Origin: Alphaproteobacteria bacterium
GTDB taxonomy: Bacteria; Pseudomonadota; Alphaproteobacteria; Rhizobiales; Rhizobiaceae
Reading direction: 5' to 3'
Length of the DNA stretch: 64,000 nucleotides
Assembly (NCBI GenBank): GCA_018823835.1
Contig: JAHJHT010000002.1
Location: 1,054,001-1,118,000, forward strand
A program made the position numbers and the translations under genes. The notes beneath the pieces are model-generated. The model did not search any database, was not told the origin of the DNA, and was given only the letters and a program-made list of their open reading frames with translations. Of this stretch, positions 8,754 through 19,557 are shown one piece after another (the stretch's first letter is position 1; every line of letters starts with the position of its first letter).

Positions 8754-9134
8754 TCAGGAACGCCTGAGCGCCGTGACCTCGATCTCGATCTTCATCTCCG
8801 GCTTGATCAGCTCGCAGACGACCATGGTGGCAGCCGGCCTGATCTCGCCCAGCGCCTCGCCAAGGATCGGGAACACCAAGTCGGCATAGGCCGGGTCGGT
8901 GATGTAGTAATGCGCCCGCACCACATCGGCCAGCTCGAAACCGGCATCCGAGAGCGCCTTGCCGATGGTCTTCAGGCAATTGCGCGTCTGGTCCTCGACG
9001 CCGTCGGGCATGGTCATGGCGCTATAGTCGTAACCGGTGGTTCCGGCAACGAAACACCAGTCGCCCTGCACGACGGCGCGGCTGTAGCCGGCCGTCCGCT
9101 CGAAAGGCGAGCCGGTGGAGATCAGTTTGCGCAT
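8754..9134 (-). CDS. RidA/YjgF-family enamine/imine deaminase-like protein
   Basis: This is a 126-aa single-domain YjgF/YER057c/UK114 protein. The family hydrolyses reactive enamine/imine intermediates (for example 2-aminoacrylate) released by PLP enzymes, working as a homotrimer in the cytosol. Visible signs are the start KLISTGSPFERTAGYSRAV, the core LADVVRAHYYITD and the end VVCELIKPEMKIEIEVTAL. The canonical substrate-binding Arg in the R-PAA-T segment (IRPAATMV) is present. It lies between leuB and leuD and starts 11 bp after the leuD stop, so it is probably transcribed with the leucine genes. Confidence 0.88.
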   Translation of the reverse strand: MRKLISTGSPFERTAGYSRAVVQGDWCFVAGTTGYDYSAMTMPDGVEDQTRNCLKTIGKALSDAGFELADVVRAHYYITDPAYADLVFPILGEALGEIRPAATMVVCELIKPEMKIEIEVTALRRS

Positions 9135-9145
9135 GGCGGCGGGCC

Positions 9146-9751
9146 TCAGGCCCAAGGCCGCCTGTCGGCGAGCTTGTCCTCGTAGCTGGCGATGGCCGGG
9201 GCCTTCTCCATGGTCAGGGCGATGTCGTCGAGACCGTTGAGCAGGCAATGGCGCTTGAAGTCGTCGATGTCGAACTTGACCGAGCCGCCGTCCGGCCCGC
9301 GGATTTCCTGGGCCTCGAGATCGACGGTGAGCGTGGCGTTGGAACCGCGCGAGGCGTCGTCCATCAGCTTTTCGAGGTCCTCAGGGCTGACGGTGACCGG
9401 CAGGATGCCGTTCTTGAAGCAGTTGTTGTAGAAAATGTCGGCGAAGCTGGTCGAGATGACACAGCGGATGCCGAAATCAAGCAGCGCCCACGGGGCATGC
9501 TCGCGGCTCGAGCCGCAACCGAAATTGTCGCCCGCGACGAGGATCTGGGCGTTGCGGTAGGCCGGCTTGTTGAGCACGAAGTCGGGGTTTTCCGAGCCGT
9601 CGTCATTGAAGCGCATCTCGGCGAAAAGCCCGACGCTCAAGCCGGTACGCTTGATGGTCTTCAGGTAGTCCTTGGGGATGATCATGTCGGTGTCGACATT
9701 GACGATCGGCAAGGGGGCGGCAACGCCGGTGAGCTTCGTGAATTTGTCCAT
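9146..9751 (-). CDS. leuD: 3-isopropylmalate dehydratase small subunit
   Basis: This is the swivel-domain subunit of the leucine-pathway isomerase converting 2-isopropylmalate to 3-isopropylmalate; it pairs with LeuC. The 201 aa match the family. Motifs are [43 protein letters not shown] and the [11 protein letters not shown] segment. The start MDKFTKL at 9751 is preceded by a GAGG site and agrees with homologues. The large subunit must be encoded elsewhere. Confidence 0.96.
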   Translation of the reverse strand: MDKFTKLTGVAAPLPIVNVDTDMIIPKDYLKTIKRTGLSVGLFAEMRFNDDGSENPDFVLNKPAYRNAQILVAGDNFGCGSSREHAPWALLDFGIRCVISTSFADIFYNNCFKNGILPVTVSPEDLEKLMDDASRGSNATLTVDLEAQEIRGPDGGSVKFDIDDFKRHCLLNGLDDIALTMEKAPAIASYEDKLADRRPWA

Positions 9752-9843
9752 GACTTGGCCCTCGTCTTCTCGGCACTGATTTGTGGATGCTGCTTTACAC
9801 AATGCGGGGCTGAAATCAAAGAGACCGGCACGCCGGGGCAGCG

Positions 9844-11013
9844 TCAGATGACGTTCAGCTCGCGGAACGGGCGGTCGGCGGCGATCCGCTCATAGCCGAA
9901 AGGCGAACAGTCGACCGTGCGGTATGCGCCATGCACGAGCAGTTCGGCGAGCGCATTGCCGACCGCCGGCGCCTGCTGCAGGCCGTGGCCCGAAAAGCCG
10001 TTGGCGAAGATGAGGTTCGACACCTCGGGATGCGGTCCGATGACGGCGTTCTGGTCGAGCACGTTGTAGTCGTAGTGGCCGGCCCAGGCGCGCGTCGCCT
10101 TGATCGCCTCGAAGGCGGGGACGCGGGTCGCCAGAAGCGGCCAGATGATCTCCTCGAACTGGGGCCAGTCTGGCTCGAAATCCTGCGGGTCGGCCGGACC
10201 GTCGGTCTCTTCCGGGTCGGCACCGCCTGTAATGTAGACCGACCCTTCCGGCCGGACATAGATGCCGCTGGGGTCGACGATCAGCGGCATGTCGGTAAAT
10301 TTCTCGCGCGCCTCGAAGACGAAGACCGACCGCTTGCGCGGCTCGACGGGCAGCGCGATGCCGGCCATCGCCGAGACGCGCCCGGCATTCGGTCCCGCCG
10401 CATTGACGACCGTACCGGCTTCCAGCGTGTCGCCATTGTCGAGCGTGACGGAGGTGACGCGCTTGCCTTCGCGGCCAATGCCGGTGACCGAGGCGCCGAT
10501 CAGCTCGACGGCTCTGGTCTTCAGCGCCTTGCGGAACAGCGAGAGCATGGCATGGGCGTCGAACCAACCCTCGCCGCTGCGGCCGTAGGCGCCGGCGGCG
10601 ATGCCTTCCGTCGACAGCCAGGCAAAGCGTTTCTGCAGAGCTGGGGCATCCTCGAGGAGAATGTCGGCGCCGAGTTCCTGCTGGACGCGGTGATTGGCCT
10701 CGAGAATCGGCACGCCGCTCTCGCTAGCGAGAATGAGGTAACCCTTTTCGTGAAAGCCTATGTCGGCGTCGGCGCCGAACTCTTCTTTCAAGCGGCGGAA
10801 CAGGCTCAGCGTGAACTGCGACAGGCGGATGTTTTCCGGCACCGAGAATTGCTGGCGGATCGAGGCGCAGGACAGCGTGGTCGCCGCATGGGTGAAATGC
10901 GGGTCGCGCTCGACCAGCGCGATCGAGCCGGAAAAGCCGTGCTCGCGCAGATAGTAGGCGACCGAACTGCCGACGATTGCCCCGCCGATGATGACGACAT
11001 CATATCGCGCCAT
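9844..11013 (-). CDS. FAD-dependent oxidoreductase (DAO family)
   Basis: This is a 389-aa flavoprotein of the D-amino-acid oxidase/sarcosine-dehydrogenase superfamily. The dinucleotide-binding motif [17 protein letters not shown] is at residues 5-21. The flavin-binding second half is also clear: [18 protein letters not shown] near the middle and [20 protein letters not shown] near the C-terminus. Such enzymes oxidise secondary or primary amines of amino-acid-like substrates. It is divergent from the CitE-like gene, with a 99-bp gap that must hold both promoters. The specific substrate is unknown. Confidence 0.88.
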   Translation of the reverse strand: MARYDVVIIGGAIVGSSVAYYLREHGFSGSIALVERDPHFTHAATTLSCASIRQQFSVPENIRLSQFTLSLFRRLKEEFGADADIGFHEKGYLILASESGVPILEANHRVQQELGADILLEDAPALQKRFAWLSTEGIAAGAYGRSGEGWFDAHAMLSLFRKALKTRAVELIGASVTGIGREGKRVTSVTLDNGDTLEAGTVVNAAGPNAGRVSAMAGIALPVEPRKRSVFVFEAREKFTDMPLIVDPSGIYVRPEGSVYITGGADPEETDGPADPQDFEPDWPQFEEIIWPLLATRVPAFEAIKATRAWAGHYDYNVLDQNAVIGPHPEVSNLIFANGFSGHGLQQAPAVGNALAELLVHGAYRTVDCSPFGYERIAADRPFRELNVI

Positions 11014-11112
11014 GTCTTCCCGTTCCTCAGCTGTCACGATTGCGCAGATGACAGGTTCGCCATTGCGCGGCAAGGGCTTGCAAGGGCCAGCACCGCCGGG
11101 CAAGAAGACCAG

Positions 11113-11997
11113 ATGAACCATGCCACGCGCCCGCGCCGCTCGGTGCTCTTCGTGCCCGCCTCCAATGAGAGGGCGATCGCCAAGCTGGCGTCGCTCGAAT
11201 GCGATGCGGTGATCTTCGACCTGGAGGACGCGGTGGCGCCCGAGGCGAAGGCCGATGCGCGCGAGAACCTGCGTGGCTTTTTCGCCGCGCGCGGCGAGGG
11301 CGGGCCGGAATGCGTCATCCGCATCAACCCGCTGGCCAGCGAATGGGGCACGGAAGACCTGCTCGCGGCGCGCGCCTGCAAGCCCGATGCGGTCCTGTTG
11401 CCGAAGGTGAACTCGCCGCGCGACGTGCACGACATCGACGACATGCTGGACGAGACCGACGCGCCGGCCTCGATGCGGCTGTGGATCATGATCGAGACGG
11501 CCAAGGCGATGCTCAACATCGGCCCACTGGCGGAATTCGGCCGCGACGGCGCCGCGCGCCTGGATTGTTTCGTTGCCGGTACGAATGACCTTGTGAAAGA
11601 AACCGGGATCCTTTCGACGCCCGACCGGCGCTATCTGGCGCCATGGCTGATGCAGATGGTGCTGGCCGCGCGAGCGGGCGGGCTCGACGTTCTGGACGGG
11701 GTCAGCAATGATTTTCGCGATCTCGACCGGTTCGCGGGCGAATGCGCGGACGGCGCGGCGATGGGGTTCGACGGCAAGACGCTGATCCACCCGGCTCAGA
11801 TCGATCCGGCCAATCGCGCCTTTTCGCCATCGGAGGCGGTACTGGCCGAGGCCAAGGCGATCGTGGCGGCCTTCGCGCTGCCCGAGAATGCGCGGAAGGG
11901 CGTGATCGCGCGGGACGGCCAGATGATCGAGCGGCTGCATCTCGCGCAGGCGGAACGGCTGCTCGCCCGGGCCGGAAGGGCGCTACGGAAAGGGTGA
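11113..11997 (+). CDS. CitE-like CoA-ester lyase (HpcH/HpaI family)
   Basis: This is a 294-aa TIM-barrel protein of the citrate-lyase beta / malyl-CoA lyase family. It shows the N-terminus RRSVLFVPASNERAIAKL, the metal-binding segment CDAVIFDLEDAVAPEAK, the catalytic Arg in CVIRINPL, the metal-ligand Glu in LWIMIETAKAMLNI and GFDGKTLIHPAQIDPANRAF. These enzymes make or cleave acyl-CoA/acid C-C bonds or hydrolyse malyl-CoA-like thioesters. No citrate-lyase partner genes are nearby, so it is a stand-alone CitE-like enzyme rather than citrate lyase. The DUF1737 gene starts 5 bp downstream. Confidence 0.88.
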   Translation: MNHATRPRRSVLFVPASNERAIAKLASLECDAVIFDLEDAVAPEAKADARENLRGFFAARGEGGPECVIRINPLASEWGTEDLLAARACKPDAVLLPKVNSPRDVHDIDDMLDETDAPASMRLWIMIETAKAMLNIGPLAEFGRDGAARLDCFVAGTNDLVKETGILSTPDRRYLAPWLMQMVLAARAGGLDVLDGVSNDFRDLDRFAGECADGAAMGFDGKTLIHPAQIDPANRAFSPSEAVLAEAKAIVAAFALPENARKGVIARDGQMIERLHLAQAERLLARAGRALRKG

Positions 11998-12001
11998 GGC
12001 G

Positions 12002-12208
12002 ATGAAACTCTACCGGTTTCTCAGCGGTCCAGACGATGCCAGCTTTTGCCACAAGGTCACGGCGGCGCTGAACAAGGGCTGGCATCTGTTCGGGTCGCCG
12101 ACCTACGCTTTCGATGCGGAGTCCAAGACGATGCGCTGCGGCCAGGCCGTGGTGAAGGACGTCGAGGGCATCGATTACGACCCCGGCATCAAGCTCGGCG
12201 ACTATTGA
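12002..12208 (+). CDS. DUF1737 domain protein
   Basis: This is a 68-aa protein consisting of a single DUF1737 domain: LYRFLSGPDDASFCHKV, then LNKGWHLFGSPTYAFD and GQAVVKDV. The family is small, soluble and of unknown function; the domain is also found appended to short-chain enzymes. It follows the CitE-like gene with a 4-bp gap and its stop overlaps the convergent metallopeptidase gene by 7 bp. Confidence 0.85.
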   Translation: MKLYRFLSGPDDASFCHKVTAALNKGWHLFGSPTYAFDAESKTMRCGQAVVKDVEGIDYDPGIKLGDY

Positions 12209-12627
12209 TCGGCGTCTTCCTCGATCTGTTCCATGTCGTCGTCCGACAGGCCGAAATGATGACCGATCTCGTGGATCAGCACGTGGTTGATGATCGAGCC
12301 CAGCGTTTCCTCGTTTTCGGCCCAATAGTCGAGAATGGCGCGGCGGTAGAGGGTGACCCGGTTGGGCCCCTCGCCGGTCTGCGGGTTCCAGCGCTCGGCG
12401 ATGCCGCGGCCCTCGAACAGGCCAAGCAGGTCGAACGGGGTTTCCAGCGACAGGTCGTCCATGATCTCGTCGGTCGGAAACTCGGCGATCTGGATGATGA
12501 TCTCGCCTGTCAGGGTGCGGAATTTCTCGGGCAGGTGGGCATAGGTCTCAAGCGCCAGCAGCTCCATCTCTTCCATCGAGGGCGATAATTGGTCTTGCCA
12601 TGCGCGTGTCTGGTAGATGCGGGCCAT
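12202..12627 (-). CDS. Zincin-like metallopeptidase family protein (PF06262)
   Basis: This is a 141-aa protein with the zinc-binding signature HEIGHHFGLSD at about residues 119-129 (HExxHxxGxxD, three metal ligands and catalytic Glu), matching the short 'minimal zincin' DUF1025 family. The rest is acidic and the last residues are highly acidic. The start MARIYQTR at 12627 has a purine-rich site (AAAGGAAAA) just upstream. A substrate has not been established for this family. It ends inside the last codons of the DUF1737 gene (7-bp convergent overlap). Confidence 0.85.
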   Translation of the reverse strand: MARIYQTRAWQDQLSPSMEEMELLALETYAHLPEKFRTLTGEIIIQIAEFPTDEIMDDLSLETPFDLLGLFEGRGIAERWNPQTGEGPNRVTLYRRAILDYWAENEETLGSIINHVLIHEIGHHFGLSDDDMEQIEEDADQ

Positions 12628-12780
12628 CGTTTTTCCTTTCGACGCATATAGCCGTTGTGGCCCCGGGTTTCGAGGCCCTTGCGACAAGCAGGGCAATCAG
12701 GTCGGTCTGCAGCTCCGGCAAAAGGAATAAATTCTCCTTGCGGGTCGCTTGACTCTTCCGGGTCCCTCTGGAATCTATAA

Positions 12781-12795
12781 GAACATAACAGGAAC
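12781..12795 (+). promoter_or_regulatory. LexA (SOS) box upstream of imuA
   Basis: GAAC-N7-GAAC lies at 12781-12795, the alphaproteobacterial LexA operator consensus, 24 bp upstream of the imuA ATG. A plausible -35 (TTGACT, 12749) precedes it and a TATAA stretch (12776-12780) abuts it, so bound LexA would block transcription. Known biology: imuA-imuB-dnaE2 cassettes are SOS-controlled in alphaproteobacteria. Confidence 0.85.
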
Positions 12796-12818
12796 AATTG
12801 CCGGAAAGCAGGACCGTC

Positions 12819-13823
12819 ATGGCGACCAACGCCGCGACGCAGGGAACCGTTTTTGCCTTGCGTCGACAGATTGCGAAGATAGAGGGCCGGCTTGCCGAGC
12901 GCCTTGAAGAGCGCAGCGGCGAGGCCGCGGCCGAGTCCGACATCGTGCTCAGGCAGCACGGCATCGCCGTGCCGGCCGGCGGGTTGCTGCCGACCGGCGT
13001 CGAGGATCTGGACCGGGCGCTGGGCGGCGGGCTGCCCAAGGCCGCGCTGACCGAGATCCACGGGACCCAGACGCGCGATGCCGGGGCCGCGGCCGGGTTC
13101 GCGCTGGCGCTGGTCAGCATGGCGCTGAAGCAGCGGGCCGACAGGGCGCCGCTCTTGTGGATCGGCACGGCGGAGATCTTTCGCGAGGCGGCCCTTCCCT
13201 ATGCGGCCGGGCTGCAGGCCCGCTTCGGCATCGCGCCGGAGGACATGCTGCTGTCGGAGGCGCCGAAACTCGCCGATGCGCTTTGGATCGCCGAGGAGGC
13301 GGCGCGGCTGACGACGCTTTCGGCGGTGCTGCTGGAACTGCGCGGCAACCCGCAGGCGCTCGACCTGACAGCGACGCGCCGGCTGCACCGCCGGGCACAG
13401 GCGGGCGGGCGGCCGGTCTTCCTGCTGCGCCAGTCCGCACATGCCGAGCCGACCGCAGCGCCGGTCCGGCTGATCGTCTCGCCGGCGCCGGCCGGCCTGC
13501 GCCAGACGGCAGGAGGGGCGCTCGCCCGCTCGATCGGTCCGCCGGGTTTTTCGGTCACCATTGGCAAGAGCCGGACGGCTCTGCCCGGGCAGTTCATAGC
13601 GGAATGGAACTTCGATGCACGCTCCCTCCAGCAAAGGCGGCCAGACCGCCCCTCGGCAGAGAATCCTCTCGCTGTGGTTTCCCTATCTCAGCGTCGAGAG
13701 GGTCATGCGGCAGCGGCTGGGACGGTCGTGGCGCTCCAGCCGGCCGGCGACGATGCCGCCGCTCGTCATCAGCCACCGCGAGAACAATACGCAACGCATC
13801 GCCGCGCTGGACGAGCAGGCTGA
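12819..13823 (+). CDS. imuA: ImuA, SOS mutasome RecA-like accessory protein
   Basis: This is the first gene of the imuA-imuB-dnaE2 mutagenesis cassette. It has RecA/SulA-like features: a GLLPTGVEDLDRALGGGLPKAALTEIHG start of the core, then LALVSMALKQRADRAPLLWIG and APEDMLLSEAPKLADALWIAEEA. ImuA proteins work with ImuB and the error-prone polymerase DnaE2 in DNA-damage-induced mutagenesis. The ATG at 12819 has AGGA 7 nt upstream and lies just behind the LexA box. The reading frame runs 209 bp into imuB in another frame, giving 334 aa, longer than usual; homology should end near residue 265 (AEWNFDARS). Confidence 0.85.
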   Translation: MATNAATQGTVFALRRQIAKIEGRLAERLEERSGEAAAESDIVLRQHGIAVPAGGLLPTGVEDLDRALGGGLPKAALTEIHGTQTRDAGAAAGFALALVSMALKQRADRAPLLWIGTAEIFREAALPYAAGLQARFGIAPEDMLLSEAPKLADALWIAEEAARLTTLSAVLLELRGNPQALDLTATRRLHRRAQAGGRPVFLLRQSAHAEPTAAPVRLIVSPAPAGLRQTAGGALARSIGPPGFSVTIGKSRTALPGQFIAEWNFDARSLQQRRPDRPSAENPLAVVSLSQRREGHAAAAGTVVALQPAGDDAAARHQPPREQYATHRRAGRAG

Positions 13824-15204
13824 GCGCATCCGCCTGAAGCCCGGCATGGGCATTGCCGACGCACGCGCCATGCATCCCGGCATCGACATCGTCGAGGCCG
13901 ACCCCGCGGCCGACCGGCAGTTGCTCGAAAGCCTGGCCGACTGGTGCGACCGCTACACGCCGCTGGTGGCGCTCGACGGCAAGGCAGGGCTGTTCCTCGA
14001 CATCACCGGCTGCGTGCACCTGTTCGGCGGCGAGAAACGCCTGCTCGACGACATGTTGGCGCGTTTCTTCCACCAGGGTTTCGAGGTGCGCGCCGGGCTT
14101 GCCTCGACGGCCGGCGCGGCCTGGGCGGCGGCGCGCTTCTCCGGCTCGCTGATCGTCGAGCCGGGACAGGAGGCGGGACTGATCGGGCCGTTGCCGCTGT
14201 CGGCGCTGCGGCTGGAGCCGGCGACCTGCGCCAGCCTGGAAAGTGTCGGCCTGCGCACGGCCGGCGCGGTGATGGCGGCGCCGCGCGCGCCGCTGGCGCG
14301 GCGCTTCGGCAAGCTGCTTCTCATGCGCCTCGACCAGGCGCTCGGCCGGCTCGAGGAAGCGTTGTCGCCGCGCCTGCCGGTGGCGCCGCTGTCGGTCGAG
14401 CGGCAACTCGCCGAGCCGGTGTCGAGCACAGCCGACATCGAGAGCCTGGTCACCCTCCTGGCGGCGACGCTTAAGGTCAGTCTCGAACGGCGCGAGGAGG
14501 GTGCCCGGATGCTGCAGCTGCAGCTGTTCAGGGTCGACGGCGCGGTCAGCCGCATCGCGGTCGGTACCTCGCGGCCGCTGCGCGAGCCGCGCCTCGTGCA
14601 GAAACTGTTCCACGAAAGGCTGGCGGCGCTCGAAAGCGACATCGACGCCGGCTACGGCTTCGACCTGGTGCGCCTGTCGGTGCTGGCGGCGGCGCGCTTC
14701 GAGATGGACCAGGGCGACCTCGCCGGCGGAACGCTCGACCGCGGCGAGGACATCGCGCTGCTTGCCGACCGCATCGGCGCGCGCCTCGGCAAGCAGGCGA
14801 TATTGCGGCCGGTCGCCGTGCAGAGCCACCTGCCCGAGCGTGCCGTTGCCCTCTTGCCTTTCGCCGAAGCTGGCAATCCGGCCGCGGGCCTGCCGGCCCT
14901 GATGGCGGAACGGCCGATCCGGCTGTTTCGCCATCCCGAGCCGCTCGACGTGCCGGCAACCGAGGTGCCCGAGGGGCCACCGCTGCATTTCCGCTGGCGG
15001 CGCGCGCTCTACAGGGTGGCGCGGGCGGAGGGGCCGGAGCGCATCGCCCCGGAATGGTGGCGCGAGGGCGCCGATGCGCCGGTACGCAACTATTTCCGCG
15101 TCGAGGATGCCGACGGGCGGCGCTACTGGCTCTACCGGCAGGGTCTTTACGGCGCCACGCAGAAATCGGTGCCGCGCTGGTTCATGCACGGTCTCTTTGC
15201 ATGA
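13615..15204 (+). CDS. imuB: ImuB, Y-family polymerase-like mutasome subunit
   Basis: This is a 529-aa Y-family polymerase homologue. The N-terminus [19 protein letters not shown] and [12 protein letters not shown] are typical. At the palm site the sequence is [21 protein letters not shown]: the acidic S-x-D-E residues of active Y polymerases are lacking, as in other ImuB proteins, which act as a hub binding the beta clamp, ImuA and DnaE2. A C-terminal extension of about 150 aa is present. The start overlaps imuA by 209 bp and the stop overlaps dnaE2 (ATGA), so the three are translationally linked. Confidence 0.92.
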   Translation: MHAPSSKGGQTAPRQRILSLWFPYLSVERVMRQRLGRSWRSSRPATMPPLVISHRENNTQRIAALDEQAERIRLKPGMGIADARAMHPGIDIVEADPAADRQLLESLADWCDRYTPLVALDGKAGLFLDITGCVHLFGGEKRLLDDMLARFFHQGFEVRAGLASTAGAAWAAARFSGSLIVEPGQEAGLIGPLPLSALRLEPATCASLESVGLRTAGAVMAAPRAPLARRFGKLLLMRLDQALGRLEEALSPRLPVAPLSVERQLAEPVSSTADIESLVTLLAATLKVSLERREEGARMLQLQLFRVDGAVSRIAVGTSRPLREPRLVQKLFHERLAALESDIDAGYGFDLVRLSVLAAARFEMDQGDLAGGTLDRGEDIALLADRIGARLGKQAILRPVAVQSHLPERAVALLPFAEAGNPAAGLPALMAERPIRLFRHPEPLDVPATEVPEGPPLHFRWRRALYRVARAEGPERIAPEWWREGADAPVRNYFRVEDADGRRYWLYRQGLYGATQKSVPRWFMHGLFA

Positions 15205-18200
15205 ATGCGATGACACCCCCGCCCTATGCCGAGCTCGGCATGCAGTCGAATTTCTCCTTCCTGCGCGGCGCGTCGCGGCCGGAGGAGCTGGTGGTGGCGG
15301 CACGGCTGCTCGGCTATTCGTCGATCGGGCTTGCCGACCGCAACAGCGTGGCGGGCGTGGTGCGGGCCTGGCAGCAGGCCAAGGTGGAAGGGCTCGCCTA
15401 TCATCCAGGCTGCCGCCTGGTGTTCTGCGACGGCACGCCGGACGTGCTCGCCTATCCGCGCGATCGCAAGGGCTGGGGGCATCTCTGCCGCATGCTCAGC
15501 CAGGCCAATCTGCGCGACGAGAGCGAGAAGGGCGCGGCGCGCCTCTATCTCGAGGATCTCGTCGAATGGGGCGACCGCCTGTCGCTCGCCGTGTTCGCGG
15601 ATGTCGGTCCGGGCGCTGCCGATCCGCGCGGCCTGCTGGCCCGGTTGAAGCAGCGTTTCGGCGGGGCGCTGCGGCTGGCCGTGGCGCCCGATTATGGCGG
15701 CGACGACCGCTTCAGGATCGAGCAGGCGGCCGCCCTGGCCAGCGCCGCCGGGGTGCCGCTGATGGCGACCAACGACGTCCTCTACCACACGGGGGAAAGA
15801 CGGGCGCTGCAGGACGTGCTGACGGCGATCCGGCTCAACGTGCCGGTCGCCGAGGCCGGGCTGGAGCTCAGGGCCAATGCCGAGCGCCACCTCAAGCCGG
15901 CGCAGGAGATGGCGCGGCTCTTCCGCCATCACCGCGAGGCGCTGGTCGAGACGCTGCGGTTTTCCGGCGAGCTCGGTTTCTCGCTCAGCGACCTGGAGTA
16001 CAATTACCCGGACGAGCCGACGGAATCGGGGCTGGAGCCGCAGGCCGAGCTGGAAAGGCTGACCTGGGAGGGGTCGCGCCAGCGATATCCCGACGGGGTG
16101 TCCGACAAGGTCGCCGGCATCATCCGGCACGAACTCGCAACCGTGCAGCAGCTGAACTATGCCCGCTATTTCCTGACCGTGCGCGACATCGTCAAGTTCG
16201 CCCGGTCGCAGGGCATTCTCTGCCAGGGGCGCGGCTCGGCGGCCAATTCCGTCATCTGCTACTGCCTCGGCATCACCGATGTCGGCCCGGAGATCATCGA
16301 CGTGCTGTTTGAGCGCTTCATCTCCGCCGAGCGCAACGAACCGCCCGACATCGACGTCGATTTCGAGCATGAGCGGCGCGACGAGGTGATCGCCTATATC
16401 TACGAGCGGTACAGCCAGAAGCGCACCGCGCTCGCGGCCTCCGTGGTCACCTATCGCGGCCGCTCGGCGCTGCGCGAGGTCGCCAAGGCGCTCGGCCTGT
16501 CGGACGACGTGCGCGACGCGCTGGCCGGCTCGGTGTGGGGTTGGGGACCTTCCGCGGTCGGCGACGAGGAGGCCAGGGCCGGCGGGCTGGACCGGGCCGA
16601 CCCGCTGTCGGGCCATGTCATCGCGCTCGCCAACGAGATCATGGGCTTTCCGCGCCACCTGTCGCAGCATGTCGGCGGCTTCGTCATCACTCGGGACCGG
16701 CTCGACGAGATCGTGCCGATCGTCAAGACGGCGATGGACGAACGCAAGATGGTCGAGTGGGACAAGGACGATCTCGACGCGGTGAAGATCCTCAAGGTCG
16801 ACATTCTGGCGCTTGGCATGCTGACCTGCCTGAACCGCGCTTTCGTGCTGCTCGGCAAGCATTACGACGTGCGCGACCGGCACGGGCGTAGGCTCGAACT
16901 GGCGACGATCCCGCAAGAGGACCCCCGCGTCTACGACATGATCTGCCGCGCCGACACGCTCGGCGTCTTCCAGATCGAGTCGCGGGCCCAGATGTCGATG
17001 CTGCCGCGGCTGAGGCCGCGCGAATTCTACGATCTCGTCATCGAGGTGGCGATCGTCAGGCCAGGCCCCATCCAGGGCGACATGGTGCATCCCTACCTGC
17101 GGCGGCGGCAGGGGAAGGAGAAGGCCGAATATCCCAAGCCCGAATTAAGGGAAATTCTCGGCAAGACGCTCGGCGTGCCGCTGTTCCAGGAGCAGGCGAT
17201 GAAGATCGCCATCGTCGCCGGCGGATTCAAGCCGGGCGTCGCCGACGAGTTGCGGCGCGCCATGGCGACCTTCAAGCGCACCGGCACGATCGGCAACTAC
17301 CGCCAGAAGATGATCGACGGCATGCTGGCCAATGGTTACGACAAGGAATTCGCCGAGCGCTGCTTCAAGCAGATCGAGGGGTTCGGCGAATACGGCTTTC
17401 CCGAAAGCCATGCGGCCTCCTTCGCGCTGCTGGTCTATGCTTCCTGCTGGTTCAAGACCTTCTATCCGGACGTCTTCTGCGCCGCGATCCTCAACGCGCA
17501 GCCGATGGGCTTCTATGCCCCGGCGCAGCTTGTGCGCGATGCACGCGAGCATGGCGTGGAAGTGCGCGTGGCGGACATCAACCACTCCGGCTGGGACTGC
17601 GCGCTAGAGCCGGCGCCCTTCGAGGCGGCGCGCATCCACCACCGCCATGGCGAAATGCGCGGCGTCATCCGGACGCAGCATGCGGTGCGGCTCGGCCTGC
17701 GGCAGATCAAGGGGCTGTCGTCGAAGCGGATCGAGCAGTTGGTGGCGTGCCGCGGCGACGGCTACCATTCGGTGCGCGACCTCTGGCTGCGCTCTGGTCT
17801 CAATGTCGACGAGATCGAGAAGCTGGCGGAGGCCGATGCCTTCCGCTCGATCGGTCTCGACCGGCGCGCCGCGCTATGGGCCGTGCGCGCGCTGGACGGG
17901 CGGAGCGCGGCCGAAAAGCTGCCGCTGTTCGACCGGCCGGACCTCGGCTTGCGCGACAACGAGCCGGAGACGCTGCTGCCCGTGATGCCGCCCGGCCAGC
18001 ATGTCGTGCACGACTACCAGACGCTTGGCCTGTCGCTGAAGGCGCATCCGGTCTCCTTCCTGCGGGAGCGGCTCGATCGCGCGGGCATCACGCCGAACGC
18101 ACGGCTGGCGACCGTGCCCGGCGGCAGGCGTGTGTCGGTCGCCGGCCTGGTGCTGGTGCGGCAGCGGCCCGGCAAGGGCAATGCCATCTTCCTGACCCTG

Positions 18201-18545
18201 GAGGACGAGGGCGCGGTCGCCAACATCATCGTCTGGGCGCGCAATTTCGAAAAATTCCGGGCGGTCGTGATGGGCGCGAAGTTCATCCGGGTGACCGGCA
18301 AGCTGCAGTCGGAATCGGGTGTGGTGCATATCGTGGCCGAGAAGGCGGAGGACCTGACGCCCTGGCTGTCGGCACTGCTGGAAGAAAGAATGCCATCCGC
18401 GGCAGTGCCTGCCGGCATTCATGGGGAGAGCCGGGCCGCGCCCGGCAGCGGGGCGGCGTCGCTGGCCATGGCCAGCAGGCAAGACGCCGAAGCACTGGCG
18501 GGCAGGGCCGGCAAAGTCATGCCGAAGGGGAGAAATTTCCAGTGA
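15201..18545 (+). CDS. dnaE2: Error-prone DNA polymerase III alpha subunit DnaE2
   Basis: This is a 1114-aa C-family polymerase, the catalytic member of the ImuA-ImuB-DnaE2 translesion system. The PHP domain begins [23 protein letters not shown]. The palm carries the catalytic aspartates in [26 protein letters not shown] and, further on, [11 protein letters not shown]. The OB fold is near the C-terminus ([26 protein letters not shown]). It lacks the long C-terminal tau-binding tail of DnaE1, as expected of DnaE2. The ATG at 15201 overlaps the imuB stop. Expression should follow the LexA box at 12781. Confidence 0.96.
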   Translation: MNAMTPPPYAELGMQSNFSFLRGASRPEELVVAARLLGYSSIGLADRNSVAGVVRAWQQAKVEGLAYHPGCRLVFCDGTPDVLAYPRDRKGWGHLCRMLSQANLRDESEKGAARLYLEDLVEWGDRLSLAVFADVGPGAADPRGLLARLKQRFGGALRLAVAPDYGGDDRFRIEQAAALASAAGVPLMATNDVLYHTGERRALQDVLTAIRLNVPVAEAGLELRANAERHLKPAQEMARLFRHHREALVETLRFSGELGFSLSDLEYNYPDEPTESGLEPQAELERLTWEGSRQRYPDGVSDKVAGIIRHELATVQQLNYARYFLTVRDIVKFARSQGILCQGRGSAANSVICYCLGITDVGPEIIDVLFERFISAERNEPPDIDVDFEHERRDEVIAYIYERYSQKRTALAASVVTYRGRSALREVAKALGLSDDVRDALAGSVWGWGPSAVGDEEARAGGLDRADPLSGHVIALANEIMGFPRHLSQHVGGFVITRDRLDEIVPIVKTAMDERKMVEWDKDDLDAVKILKVDILALGMLTCLNRAFVLLGKHYDVRDRHGRRLELATIPQEDPRVYDMICRADTLGVFQIESRAQMSMLPRLRPREFYDLVIEVAIVRPGPIQGDMVHPYLRRRQGKEKAEYPKPELREILGKTLGVPLFQEQAMKIAIVAGGFKPGVADELRRAMATFKRTGTIGNYRQKMIDGMLANGYDKEFAERCFKQIEGFGEYGFPESHAASFALLVYASCWFKTFYPDVFCAAILNAQPMGFYAPAQLVRDAREHGVEVRVADINHSGWDCALEPAPFEAARIHHRHGEMRGVIRTQHAVRLGLRQIKGLSSKRIEQLVACRGDGYHSVRDLWLRSGLNVDEIEKLAEADAFRSIGLDRRAALWAVRALDGRSAAEKLPLFDRPDLGLRDNEPETLLPVMPPGQHVVHDYQTLGLSLKAHPVSFLRERLDRAGITPNARLATVPGGRRVSVAGLVLVRQRPGKGNAIFLTLEDEGAVANIIVWARNFEKFRAVVMGAKFIRVTGKLQSESGVVHIVAEKAEDLTPWLSALLEERMPSAAVPAGIHGESRAAPGSGAASLAMASRQDAEALAGRAGKVMPKGRNFQ

Positions 18546-18569
18546 CGCGCCGGCCCGGCCGGCGAGGCG

Positions 18570-18800
18570 TCAGCGCGGCTTTCTGGGCGCCCTTGCGGCG
18601 GGGGCATCGATCTCCACCGGCCGCGCCTCGGAGGGCAGCATGACCGGGATGCCGTCGCGCACGGGGTAGGCCAGCCGGGCGAGCCGCGAGACGAGTTCGC
18701 TCTTCTCGGCATCCCAGACCAGCGGTCCCTTGGTCAGGGGGCAGGCGAGGAGTTCGAGCAGCTTGACGTCGATTTCCTTGTCGCGGCCCCTCTCGGTCAT
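18570..18800 (-). CDS. Trm112-family protein (YcaR-like)
   Basis: This is a 76-aa Trm112p-like protein with the typical core [40 protein letters not shown]. Bacterial homologues are small zinc-ribbon-derived proteins of uncertain function; only one cysteine is retained here, so zinc binding is unlikely. The ATG at 18800 has GGAG 8 nt upstream; an in-frame ATG at 18842 would lie inside the preceding gene. It is cotranscribed with the LON-domain gene, 13 bp apart. Confidence 0.85.
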   Translation of the reverse strand: MTERGRDKEIDVKLLELLACPLTKGPLVWDAEKSELVSRLARLAYPVRDGIPVMLPSEARPVEIDAPAARAPRKPR

Positions 18801-18813
18801 GGCGTCACTCCGC

Positions 18814-19485
18814 TTACTGAAGGCTCGACCCGAAATCGTCATTGTCGCGGGCGAGCGTCATCTCGGTCAACGCGATCAGCGTCTCGGCCCGCGTCTTGAG
18901 ATCGGGAGCCTCCAGCAACGCCTGCTTCTCGGCCGGGCCATAGGGCGCCATCATCGACAGCGCATTGACCAGCATGGCGTTCTCGGCCCGGCTGACGCTC
19001 TCCCAGTCGGCCTCGAGCCCGTTCGCTTCAAGATAGGAGCGGAAGGTCGCAAGCAGTGCGGGACGATCGACCTCGTCGCCGGTCTGGTCCTCGTCAAGGT
19101 CACCGACGAAGCACGTCACCTTGCATTGCCGGTAAGGAGTCTTCACAGGCAATTCCTTGACCACGCGGAAGCGGCATACGCCCTGCAGCGAAATCAGGTA
19201 GCGCCCGTCGCCTGACTCGGCGAGCGAGGTGATGCGGCCCAGGCAGCCGACGCTGCAGATCTCCGGCTCGTCATCAGCGCGCAGAGCACCATCGAAAGAG
19301 GGCTGGATCATGCCAATGAGTCGGGAGCCGGAGATCGCCTCGTCGATCATCTGCAGGTAACGCGGTTCGAATATGTTGAGCGGAAGCCGCCCGCCCGGCA
19401 GCAGCAGAGCGCCCGTCAGCGGAAACACCGGCACCGCTGAAGGCAGATCGGATTCCCGCCGGTAGTTGAAATTTCCCGCCTGCAC
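18814..19485 (-). CDS. LON substrate-binding domain protein
   Basis: This is a 223-aa protein consisting of the N-terminal (PUA-like) domain of Lon, without ATPase or protease parts: [64 protein letters not shown] and a helical C-terminus. I placed the start at the GTG at 19485 because GGAGGA sits directly upstream (GGAGGAACAG before GTG) and homologues start with (M)QAGN. Stand-alone LON-domain proteins are common in rhizobia; function unproven. It lies between the thioredoxin gene and the Trm112-like gene. Confidence 0.87.
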   Translation of the reverse strand: MQAGNFNYRRESDLPSAVPVFPLTGALLLPGGRLPLNIFEPRYLQMIDEAISGSRLIGMIQPSFDGALRADDEPEICSVGCLGRITSLAESGDGRYLISLQGVCRFRVVKELPVKTPYRQCKVTCFVGDLDEDQTGDEVDRPALLATFRSYLEANGLEADWESVSRAENAMLVNALSMMAPYGPAEKQALLEAPDLKTRAETLIALTEMTLARDNDDFGSSLQ

Positions 19486-19557
19486 CTGTTCCTCCGTCTG
19501 CCGCTCGGCACTATCTGGCGCATCGTGCCGCCGTTGCAAGGCCCGTGGCGCGGCGGC

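Noticed and set aside
6546..9185. 879-codon open frame on the plus strand opposite PAP2, leuB and ridA
   Set aside because: It is antisense to three well-recognised genes, has low-complexity charged composition typical of a GC-rich shadow frame, and has no ribosome site or domain.
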